64,000 nucleotides of DNA, from assembly GCA_016110215.1 (NCBI GenBank), contig JADWQD010000006.1:248001-312000 (forward strand), read 5' to 3'. Below, piece by piece: positions 34,067 to 43,273 of the stretch (position 1 is its first letter; every line of letters begins with the position of its first letter). The notes beneath the pieces were generated by a model. The model ran no database searches, had not been told where the DNA came from, and was given only the letters and a program-made list of their open reading frames with translations. Position numbers and translations under genes: made by a program. The DNA is from Capronia americana. Its lineage: Eukaryota; Ascomycota; Eurotiomycetes; Chaetothyriales; Herpotrichiellaceae.

Positions 34067-36183
34067 TTAACCAGCCGGGTTCTTGCACGAAAAACTCGTG
34101 ATCGACGTGTTGGCAAACGCGTCAGACATGGCTGTCGTCGAGGTATAAAGCCCCAGTCCGGCCGTGGCAAGAGCAGCAAGGCTGTATAGAACGTCAAAGG
34201 TGTTGATGGCCCACTTCTTCTTGTAGCCGCGGATCCAGCGCTTGAGGCCGCTGTCCACGCGCTTGACCTCGCCGGTGACGGGGTTGAATTCCTCCTCCGG
34301 GAGCATGGCGTCCTTCTGGATGTTGTACCCCACGATCAGCATGGGCGGGAAAGTGTACGAGAACTGCAGGATGCAGAGCGCGCCGACAAACGACGTTAGA
34401 TTGCTGATCTGCGGGATCGCCGCGGCGACGATAAACGCGAGACCCCAGTACACGGGAACTGTAGGAATCGTGTCAGCACTGCACTGTACACTGCTTTGAA
34501 TCTCGTGCAACGGCAAAGGCGAGAGGGAGTGGAAAAGGGCGGGGTTCCTTACTGATCGCAACCCAGATCCATTTGCCGGACTTCTTATCCAAGGGCGGGA
34601 ACCTGAACACATCGCGAAGCACGGAAGAGTAGAAGACCTTGACGCCAATATTGCCGTACAGCAACGCGGCGATCAAGCCCGTGATGAACGAAATGGCGTT
34701 GCCCAACGTCTGCCAGCTATAGGCACTGAACGGGATGCCTGGTCGAGGGGTCAGCTGCGGCAACAGCCAGATGGAGAGACAAATCGTCGGGAACGACAAA
34801 ATAGACTGACCTTGATAGGAAGGGTTGTAGGTAAACTGTCCCTGTGCGTTGTACACGACCATACCGCTGACGATGTAGCAGGAGTAGATGAAGATCTCGG
34901 CGAAGATGAAGCCCTTCCAGAAGTCATACCTGCAAGAAGATCTATGGTCAGTTGATGTACTAGTAAGCTACAGCTAGAGGATCACTCACGGGCGTCGCAT
35001 TTCGGCCATCAACTCGTTAAACAGAGTTGCGCCGCCGTATGCAAAGACGCAGTTCATGAGACCGTTGATTCGATCCTTCAAGTCCGATCCTTCCGGCCAG
35101 TTGGCGCTCGTGCGAATCGGTCCTTTCGGCGTCCCGTACGTGCTGAAAGAAGCATCATAGTTGGGTGGGTACGAATACACGACAGCCATTCTGCATTTCA
35201 CATGTCAGCTACTGCTCCAAAAGGGAGAAAGATTGCGTCCGGATCGTTCCTTACGTGGCAATGATGACAATGACGTTCAGCCAGATAGCAATATTGGCAA
35301 GGAACGAAAGCCGTTGGAGGGTCCGGATCTGGCCGAAGACGAAGCCCAGCGCCATAAAGATAGCCTCGGCGGCGACGAAGCACAAAAACCCGTTGCCGCT
35401 CTTACCCTTGGCCATCTGTGCCAGACCTTGGCCGTTGCTTTCAATGAGAAGGCAGATGTTGAGGAAGAACTGAAAGCTCTGCAAGACGTTGACGCCGATA
35501 CGGGCCCAGCTGCCGAAAATGCGAAAGGCAACGTCGCCATAGTTTCGCATGGGGTACCGTGTCGAGTCAAGACCGATGAAAATCTTCCAGAGTTGCATGC
35601 CGGAGTAGTAGGCCATGATGCCGAACGAGGTGTAGAGAGCAGCACCGGGGCCGTAACCCATCTGACTGATCGCCCATGGCACGTTGGTGGGGCCCAGGAT
35701 ATCGGTAGTGATGAGATAGAAGATCGAACCCCAGGTGGCGGTACGTGTTGCTCGTTGTGCTTGCTCCCATTCCGTCTCGGTGATGCCCCATTTGTCGGTT
35801 TTGGCGGTTCGGATGCCCTTCTCATCCACGGGAGCCTTTTCATTGATGGCGCCTGGAGTGGGAGACCCCTCGCTCTCGGAACCAGAATGCACGGTCTGGG
35901 TCTTGTTCTTTTTGCCGATGAGAAGGTTCACAACGCCGGCAAGGCCGAGATTGCCAACTTTCATGTGCTTTTCGACCTCGCGGGATCGATTGGCCCAGTA
36001 GTGGTAATCCTCGAATGTGATGCTGGAGTCCAGATAGATTGTCCGGTGGCCGTGAAGATCGGGCGGCGCGACCTGATGAGAGACTGAGGCGCGATGCTCG
36101 TTGGTCGTCCCAATGGCATCAGGCTCATTGCCCAGCCTCGGGTCGGCGATGCCAAGATTGGCGGCGTTGAGTAGACCTGCCAT
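34067..36183 (-). CDS. Neutral amino acid permease (AAAP/Aa_trans family)
   Basis: Five exons on minus (36183-35255, 35190-34990, 34929-34811, 34738-34553, 34458-34067) splice in phase to 608 aa. A hydrophilic N-terminal region of about 160 residues includes Ser/Glu-rich and Lys-rich segments likely involved in turnover. About eleven helices follow, starting at WGSIFYLITTDILGPTNVPW with the family's LGPTNVPWA motif. Further helices include GVNVLQSFQFFLNICLLIES, NCVFAYGGATLFNELMAEMR and ISNLTSFVGALCILQFSYTF. Fungal members (Neurospora mtr type) take up neutral aliphatic and aromatic amino acids by proton symport across the plasma membrane. Substrate choice is inferred from family only. Confidence 0.92.
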
Positions 36184-37130
36184 ATCTGCAGTCTTCTAGA
36201 AACACGTCAACAGTACGAGTACGGCAGGAGACTTGGAAGAACAGCGGAAGGGATGTTGCCCTCTGCATATAACAACGTGCACACGCAGCGCACGATTGCG
36301 AGCCCCCCTTCTAACCGGCGATCAAGCACGCGAGTGTAACATTGCTTGGGTAACGTCACCGCTACAAGGGTCGTTTAATCCACCGATATCAAGGCCACTT
36401 GAGTGGAACATATCTGGAGGCATGGGGAGCGCCCCTCTGAGGTTCCCAAACCAAGTTGGGTACGCCTTCCTATGCGGGAGACTTATCTGTCGGGCCCATC
36501 TGCTCGGCAAGTCGGCCCCTCGATTTGGCCCACACTCATCCTCCAGCAATGGAAAGATTCTAGACGATTCACACGATTGTACCCATGGCATTATTGTGCA
36601 AGTTGCATTGGGTCGATTGTGCGAGGCGCGAAACGTTTGCCACTAACAAAGCGACAAGGCCGAACGATCCGCAAGCCAATCGATGCCAATTTTGATCAAG
36701 CATTTCGGCTGAAATTTAATGACGCCTTTGCTCGATCCGTGTATCCGGCCGAGCCACTCAAAACAGCGAACGGTCAGACCCGGGAAATGTGCCGCAATGG
36801 ACAGGACCGTGTAGAGCGCCTACAGTACAGAGCAACGCAGCGGTGCCCGCCTACCTAGGTACGCCTACTGCGTACCTATACGAGTACCGAGGATCGTGGC
36901 CCCCATAGCATATTGTGTGATTGTGTACCTGAAAGCGCGCCCTGGAGGTGGTCTCCGACCCTTGTACCCTTGCTGCAGCCAGCTTATCAACTCGCATGTG
37001 CTTGTCAGACATATGCCACCTGCTTGAAGTGGGCTTTTTGCAACCTCGCACAGTCCTTCGGTTTGTTATTTTAAGCCCAGCCGAAACTATCGATGCCCAC
37101 GCGCACTGCGCGATCGTCCTTTCCGTGTTA
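36184..37130. other. Intergenic, 947 nt
   Basis: Permease promoter and 3' region of the Cys-rich gene. It contains the perfect palindrome TACCTAGGTA (36852-36861) within a GTAC-rich patch (to about 36893). The same palindrome occurs at 18-27. No gene seen. Confidence 0.5.
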
Positions 37131-38039
37131 TCACCGGTAACTCACATGGACGTGATCCCTGTCAATACTCACCACCATCAGCTTCCGTATCGATCCGACT
37201 CCACCCCAAACAGAAAAATGTCGTGATAGAGCACTTACCAATGATTAGCCGTGTTGTCTCCTCTGTCGCCATTCACACAATTCGGGATGACCGTGCATGC
37301 CTGATACCGCCACTGACTCCACGGCTTGACGCTGTCCCTGCCCACTTCCCAGATTCTTTGCCCCCACATCACGTACTTGAGTGAAAGATCGCTCGCGTGG
37401 TTCATGACCCATTCGGCGATAGGTTCGCCTGCTGTTGTTTTGACCTGTGGCCACAGGGTGAGCTCCGGAAGGAAATGATCGCTACTGCGGAATTAACTGG
37501 GGGAAAGTACTCACTCCACCTTCGGCCACCATCATATCAGTTGCCTTACCGGTGCAATGATCGCTTGAACTCGGGTCGTCACACTTCCTGATGCATCCAA
37601 TACTCTTGATCTTGCCTGGGAATGCATTGACGATAGCTTTCGCTCCGTCAATGGCCTTCTGCTTGCAGCCCGAGCTAGTGGTGGGAAGAGTCGGCCCACT
37701 GCCAGCAGGCATGCAGCACTTGAAGTTGTCAGGCCCCGGGCATTGGTTCGTTTCGGTATTTCCAGAGCTGCAGGAAGAGGTGAAGCGACAATTTCCTTTG
37801 TTTCCGCTCCCACAGGCTGTTTTGGTGCAACACTTGATGTCCTCAGGTGTCCCTGGGCAGGCGTTAGAGATGTACTTTCCCCCAGCCGAGGTGCAGGATG
37901 ACGTTGAGATGCAGACGCCGGGAGCGCCTCCGGAGCCAGTGCATTCGCCGTTGACTTGAGAACGTGCTAAGAGAATCGAGGTTGCGTCGCTCGCGGCCGT
38001 GAAGAAATACAGAAGGAGAAGGACAAGTGCGGGCAGCAT
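37131..38039 (-). CDS. Secreted Cys-rich protein with M15/LAS-type metallopeptidase-like domain
   Basis: Three exons on minus (38039-37515, 37444-37239, 37158-37131) give 252 aa; the second and third exons were found by phase and motif. A signal peptide MLPALVLLLLYFFTAASDA is followed by two cysteine-rich repeats (residues about 32-72 and 76-110), each with CxxxxSC...CPG...KCC spacing. The C-terminal domain (from about residue 124) resembles the fungal ARB_07466-like domain. It keeps His161 and Asp168 in DHCTGKATD and His246/His248 in HWDHVHVS, the pattern of zinc ligands and catalytic base in LAS-type D,D-peptidases (H-x6-D and HxH). It could act on a cell-wall or peptide substrate outside the cell. 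Activity is not proven by sequence. Confidence 0.82.
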
Positions 38040-39130
38040 CTTGGGGTGAAACGATGCAATTGCTTGGGAAGAAAGTATGTGCCCTGATGAATTTCAGATC
38101 TTTTGCTCAATTACATTTCAGCTACCCCGTTGTCCAAGTGCAGGTAGGTTTTATATGCCTTCTCCAGGGCCGCGACCCTCTGCGCCATCGAGATCTTGGG
38201 AATATGCCTTGGTCTCTTGTGTGACGGAGAAACAGGACTGAATCCCATGGTGATCGCTGTGTATCAAAGGTTATTGCACAAGGTACTCGTATGGACGATG
38301 CTCACACGGTTCGAACCTAATGCCCAAAGTCATTTCCACTTGACGAATGTAGCCTCCCGTCTATATCCCGAATACGATCATGTTGATTGGTGTAGCACAA
38401 TCCGACGAGGCTTGGCCGCTGTAATGCAAGGCTGAGGAGCCACCACTCCATGATACTCAGGGAATAGAGGGAAACACAGCCAAGCGATTTCGGCCCCTTC
38501 GTGCAGAGCAATTTGTCAAGACCGGCTCAGTCGAAATCACTGCCTACTTGTTCAAGCCGGTGTCTGTATCAGCGGTCGCGATTCATGGCTGCGTGATCGG
38601 ACAAGCACCGTCTGCCTAATCTGTGTAAGCATCGATTAGGGGGATGAGGTAGCACTGTGACAGCATATCTGCAGGATATGTTGAGGCTCTCAGCTGGGTT
38701 CGCAAAGGCTTGCGTCCAGATATGGGAATATACCACCACGGCAGACGACATGTCATTTTTCAGGAGGCACAACACCATCAATGGCAGACTGCATGGCCTG
38801 CGCAGTACGTATGTGCAGGAGAATATCGTAATCAGGTAGATTACTGTAGAAGAGCTGGTGGCCAACCGAAGGGACGAGATTCACAGATTAAACGAGCAGA
38901 AGCAGCCACGGAAGACCAACCGCCGTCACAAATCCCACTAGGCAATATCCGGATAGCGTTGCCAAGCCCCAAGCTAATTTGTCGACACGAATTTCTCATT
39001 TCTTTCACAGCAGCGTTCGACTTCGTCCGATCCATCTCTTCCATCATTTACTGAGCTCCATTCCGATCACGTCTTCGCTCGTGGTCGATTTCTGCGTGAG
39101 TACCGCCTTTTCTCGCCCGTCTCTCTTTCC

Positions 39131-39204
39131 CTGATGAAGCCTATCATACTTCTGTTCTGGCGATTTCTTCATGAGCCTTGAACTTAACATGCACTACCAT
39201 CTGA
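39131..39204 (+). ncRNA. Candidate box C/D snoRNA in host intron 1
   Basis: Box C-like CTGATGA at 39131-39137 and box D CTGA at 39201-39204, 74 nt apart, inside the inferred intron 39096-39275. No clear terminal stem was found, and I could not assign an rRNA target. Weak on its own; the repeat of the arrangement in the next introns is the main support. Confidence 0.25.
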
Positions 39205-39415
39205 GACATATTCATCTCCACAAGCCTCCAAGCTCCATTGCATCGAGACCCTCACTAATGTCGAGAATACAACAGGCTTCCTTCTTGCATGTCACGGTCG
39301 CGGTGATGGCCTCGACCAATATTGTGCTGAAACGCAAGCTTAGCTTTCAAAGTTGAGCACTTAGGCAAGGTAAGCTGTCGAACCTCCACAGACCCCTTCC
39401 TCTTCTACCACCACT

Positions 39416-39497
39416 ATGATGATCAAAGGTTCTCAATAATCAGTTCTGCTTCTGATCCCCCTTGAAGAAAGCATTACCAAGCTTACCAATTGTCTGA
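39416..39497 (+). ncRNA. Candidate box C/D snoRNA in host intron 2
   Basis: Perfect box C ATGATGA at 39416-39422, internal CTGA (possible D') at 39452-39455 and terminal CTGA (D) at 39494-39497; span 82 nt, normal for this class, inside inferred intron 39370-39577. From memory of fungal 25S rRNA, the ten bases before the internal CTGA could pair with AAGCAGAAUU just upstream of the A-loop with one G-U pair. That target is unverified. No flanking stem is obvious. Confidence 0.3.
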
Positions 39498-40063
39498 CCT
39501 CCTCCATGCAATCATTCTTTACCCAAAGCTTCAAACTGGATGAACACATTTGCTGACTAAGAATCTCGGGAAAACAGAGGACAAAAACACTACCCATTGC
39601 CAGGTCATTTCGTCGACTCCGAGACGAGCTAAGTACAGCAGAAAGTACGCTTTCCTTCTCTCTGCCGCCTCTTTATCCCTTGCGCCCTCTTTATGATGAC
39701 ACCAAGTCTATCCATTCTCCAAGTTCCCTTGCGGGACACCCTTCCCTATAGCAGCGAGATTGTGCGGGAGAAGCTTTCGTATTGGAGGCTTCGAACTGCC
39801 TTCGCGCTGCGCAGGGAAGGGGATGAGGTCGACGGCTTTTCTGATTGCACCATTATCACTTTTGTTTGATGTTCTACGACAGTGGCGGTCTTTGTGGAAG
39901 TTTTCTTAAACTAGGATGACCGGGCTAACGATGGTCCTTATACAGGGTTTGTCTGGTAGTAATAGCCAAGTTCCTCATTTCGTGCCGGGTTGATCAGAGC
40001 CTGTATCGCCGCGTCGTGAAATCTGAGACTGATAGTAACAATACTGTTTGGGACCTTCGTTCT

Positions 40064-42361
40064 TTAATCATCATCATAGCCTTCAACGAGGTCATTCCGA
40101 TCCTCGTCCTGCCTTCCAGAAAGTCCATCTAGTTTCATAACTAATCGATCGACAACTGTCCTTGCCTGCCAGGGCACAAATTTTGCCCCGGTTCTATTCA
40201 AATTCATCTCGGTCATGTTTTCATCGATACCACTGTTCACGCCAGTCCCCGTTCTCTTTTCTTTCTCCATGTCACGAATGTTAACGATAATCCTTGAAAG
40301 CAAGGCTTCAACGGTGTTTCTAGTCCGGTCCATCTCAGCAAGCACTTCCTTTTCGTCCTCTGCATAGTTGGAGAAGGCGTCAACCACGCCCTCGTCATCT
40401 TGCAGGTCCAACCCTTGCCAGACTGTCTGAAGACGTGAGAAGAGGGCGACAAGGTGATCGATTTTGTCAAGAATCTCTCTCAGTAATTCGATGAAGCCAT
40501 CGTTTGTGAGGAAAAGAGCCGCATTCAATGCATGGAGAAACCTCCGATGCGCGTCGGCCAGTGCGCGGGGATCAGTTGGCATCCTCTTCTCCTCATGTTC
40601 GACCAGTCCGGACATATGCAGCTGTCCGGCCGACGACGCCGTAGTTGGCCTAGAAGACCTTGCAGAAGACAAGTGTGCCGTGTCCTTGCCTTCCAGCCAC
40701 TCGCGGAAATGGGCCCAGCTGCTCTGAATTACCTCACCCTGCAGATATGCCGCAAGCTCGTTGACCAGGAACAACAGCTTGCTCGCGCAGCTCCAATGAC
40801 CTCTTGTCCTCGCGTTGCGTCGAGCGTCCCTCAACCTGCCAGCTTCCAGTCTTGCTCTGCCAGACTGTGTACTGCTTCTCGGTGGTCCCAAAGGGCTCGG
40901 GTGACACCGGCGGTGAGATGACAGCCTCCACAGTGCCGATAAATGTAGTTCTGCTCGATGGATGGAGAGCAGATAGGCGTTGATGTGGGCATACATCTTG
41001 GCATCCTCGGAGGACAGGAATATGTGCAATGGGGACCGTGCCGGGAAAGCGAGGTGCAGAAGCGTGGGTGTGGGCAGCAATGTAGCTATCAGGCGCACGT
41101 TCTGGTCGCTCGCAGCTGCCTTGAGAGACAAAACCTTTTTGGCGAGATGAGAGATGTCATCCTCAAGGTCATCCTCGGTTTGTAAAGCTGCAATCTCCGC
41201 CATGGTCTTGCCCAGCACGCCGTTCAATTCGGCCTCCTTCACTGTGAGGTCGTCCAGTCTTCCGACTTTTCGAACAGGGCGAGCCGCCGTCTGAGTTTGC
41301 TGGCGCCCACGGATTCTATCATCTGCATGCCTGATCAAAGACACTGCAAATTCGCCTTGACCGAGGAGCAGATAACGCAAAATGACCTGGAGGAGTTGCA
41401 TCACTAACGATCGGGGAAGAATTTGAGAGAGTGCATTTTCAGAGATACTCTGGTTAATGGCCAATAATGCACTGCCCAATAGAGTCGGGTTCAAAGGATA
41501 CTGCAATGAGCCGAGTACCGCAAGATGATTCTGTAACAGAGACATCGACGGGTCATTGAAGCCCTGTAACGCAACTGCGCCAGACGTGGCTTGCCAACGC
41601 AGCTGACTCAACGCACTACCAGCTGAGAGTAATGCTTGGATTGCTCCTGGTCTTAACATCTTCGGAGCCAGTGCAGAATCAATGATGAATTCGTCCATGG
41701 CAGATGTCGGGTCCGGATTTGGTTTGATGCAAAAGTCCTCACTCCCTGCAGTAGGAAGCTTGCCATAGAGGACCCAGAGCGAGGTCGCTAGCATCCAGGT
41801 TTTCTGGGCAACTGTTAAGAGGGCCACAGCCATTTCTTCAACGTCCGAGTAGCCTGTATGCGTCTCATCTTCCAGTAGATCGAGAATGCTGGCTCCGGAC
41901 GGCGGACGCTTTCTTGCATTCTGTGTGGAATTCGGGTCTAGGTGCTGGGCTACTGACCACAACCATTCCAATCGTCTAGTCCAGGGTGCGAACTCGGCCA
42001 CAATAGTACTCAAAGGCACGATCTCATACGCAGCAACGTATCCCGCATCCTTTCGAAGGATGGCGGATTCCACCTGTATGATCTTACTCAAGAACTCGCC
42101 CAAGTGGACGTCTGCTATTGAGGAGCTCACCGCCCGGCACACCATCGAGTTGTGATGTCTGGACAACCGTGTCGTCGTCATTCTGATCCGGACATGCAAG
42201 TCATGTAGGCGAGCTAATGTATCTAGCATAGCCCGTTCCGGGGGCGAAACATATTGGTTGAACGGTGTTTCCTGGTCTCCTGCTCCTGGTGGTCGTACTC
42301 GTGCTTGCGACCAGATAGGCGACTGGAGGCCGGCCAGGGACAAGAGGATTTCATGAAGCAT
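40064..42361 (-). CDS. Gamma-tubulin complex component GCP4-like (Spc97/Spc98 family)
   Basis: Intronless, 765 aa. It starts MLHEILLSLAGLQSPIW, the typical opening of GCP4-type proteins, which lack the long N-terminal extension of GCP2/3. It continues into the GRIP1 region (VPLSTIVAEFAPWTRRLEWL). The GRIP2 half, which binds gamma-tubulin, contains LLRYLLLGQGEFAVSLI, LSALWRLSS and FLVNELAAYLQGEVIQSSW. The C-terminus is short and acidic. GCP4 joins gamma-tubulin ring complexes at spindle pole bodies and other nucleation sites. A low-complexity Arg/Ser-rich insert (about residues 495-525) sits between conserved blocks. Divergent from the ubiquitin E1 gene. Confidence 0.85.
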   Translation of the reverse strand: MLHEILLSLAGLQSPIWSQARVRPPGAGDQETPFNQYVSPPERAMLDTLARLHDLHVRIRMTTTRLSRHHNSMVCRAVSSSIADVHLGEFLSKIIQVESAILRKDAGYVAAYEIVPLSTIVAEFAPWTRRLEWLWSVAQHLDPNSTQNARKRPPSGASILDLLEDETHTGYSDVEEMAVALLTVAQKTWMLATSLWVLYGKLPTAGSEDFCIKPNPDPTSAMDEFIIDSALAPKMLRPGAIQALLSAGSALSQLRWQATSGAVALQGFNDPSMSLLQNHLAVLGSLQYPLNPTLLGSALLAINQSISENALSQILPRSLVMQLLQVILRYLLLGQGEFAVSLIRHADDRIRGRQQTQTAARPVRKVGRLDDLTVKEAELNGVLGKTMAEIAALQTEDDLEDDISHLAKKVLSLKAAASDQNVRLIATLLPTPTLLHLAFPARSPLHIFLSSEDAKMYAHINAYLLSIHRAELHLSALWRLSSHRRCHPSPLGPPRSSTQSGRARLEAGRLRDARRNARTRGHWSCASKLLFLVNELAAYLQGEVIQSSWAHFREWLEGKDTAHLSSARSSRPTTASSAGQLHMSGLVEHEEKRMPTDPRALADAHRRFLHALNAALFLTNDGFIELLREILDKIDHLVALFSRLQTVWQGLDLQDDEGVVDAFSNYAEDEKEVLAEMDRTRNTVEALLSRIIVNIRDMEKEKRTGTGVNSGIDENMTEMNLNRTGAKFVPWQARTVVDRLVMKLDGLSGRQDEDRNDLVEGYDDD

Positions 42362-43273
42362 TTTGTTGGCTTAGTACGGCGGCAGGGTCGAGGGTCGTCG
42401 CACAACTCGAACGAGGAAGGGAGATCGTGCTGCCGTTGGAATTTGAGGATAAGCCGCCCGACGAGTTCGAAGCGACACATTGAAAGGGCTCGAGGCACAT
42501 AGCGAACGTGATGGGAAGGCGAAATAGCAATGACTGGAACACGGTCAAGTCGCGTCCGAGAAAGACACGCGTTGAGTGTTTTTGGGTCCCGACATCGCCT
42601 ACCTGACCTGATGTGTAGAATGTGGTGTTCGCCTGTCCGCAATTTGTCTCTCTTCCAGGCCTTGAGATGGCCCTTTTGTCACCCTGGCGAAGACAATGCG
42701 AGAAAGCAGCGATGCACTAGCAGCAGCTTCTCAAGGCGCCTAGGGAGTCTACAGCCCGCCGTTGCAGGCGCCCCCAAACCCCCACGTGACTCACAACTGG
42801 AGTTGTTAGGGAGCCGTAGTGTGCCTGGCAGGCGCTATTGCATCACTGGTTCCATCTGTCACTCTGATCCGGAGGCTGCCTTCGCCAATTGCTCACTTCA
42901 GTTCGCGAATCTTCTTGACTAATAGAACACAACACATTTGCCTTTGCCTTTGAGCATTTGCCTGCGCCCATCAGCTTTTGTCCTTCTTCATAATCAGCAT
43001 CTTGAGGCATTGGTCTCCGTCACTCCTTCCAACTCCATCTCTGTCGCCTCCCATCACCTCTCATCACCCACATCGCCCTGCTCCCCACCACTTCAAACAC
43101 TCATCCGAAGCAGCAGTGTCGCTCTTCGGATCACTTGTGCTCTCAGTCTGGGTCTTGCCTCGGGCAAGGCCACCGTCATCATTTCACCTCACGCCGAGAT
43201 CCCATATACAATAAAGGCCGGTAGCAAGAGAAAGGCTTCCTCCGAAGACCTCTCCCGGCCAGACAAGAAAATC
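42362..43273. other. Divergent promoter region, 912 nt
   Basis: Between GCP4 (-) and UBA1 (+). The UBA1 frame is open from 42938 to its ATG (112 codons) but has no ATG in that stretch. Its last 25 codons encode a basic NLS-like sequence. Confidence 0.55.

Larger units (their letters stand above)
39050..39900 (+). ncRNA. Candidate spliced non-coding RNA (snoRNA host gene)
   Basis: Three consecutive intron-like segments can be drawn. Intron 1 is 39096-39275 (donor GTGAGT, branch CACTAAT, acceptor ACAACAG). Intron 2 is 39370-39577 (donor GTAAGC, branch GCTGACT, acceptor AAAACAG). Intron 3 is 39645-39882 (donor GTACGC, acceptor ACGACAG). The exons between them have no shared open frame. Each intron contains an RTGATGA- or TGATGA-like motif upstream of a CTGA, as in intron-encoded box C/D snoRNAs of filamentous fungi. 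The exact transcript ends are unknown. Confidence 0.38.
38040..40063. other. 2-kb region without a protein gene
   Basis: From 38040 to about 38990 nothing is recognised beyond short frames. From about 39,000 the plus strand looks transcribed: a CT-rich start, then strong splice donors, branch points and acceptors, but no sustained reading frame. See the ncRNA entries. Confidence 0.5.

Noticed and set aside
35161..36087. 308-codon plus-strand frame opposite the amino acid permease
   Set aside because: It runs antisense through the permease's first exon and intron and has no recognisable domain.
36403..36858. 151-codon plus-strand frame upstream of the permease
   Set aside because: No recognised similarity and sits in the permease promoter.
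38300..38330. T-loop-like GGTTCGAACC suggesting a tRNA
   Set aside because: No acceptor stem, A-box or anticodon arm can be drawn around it; the motif is a chance palindrome.
39693..39869. 58-codon ATG frame in the 39-40 kb region
   Set aside because: Lies within an inferred intron and has no recognised similarity; treated as part of the non-coding candidate.
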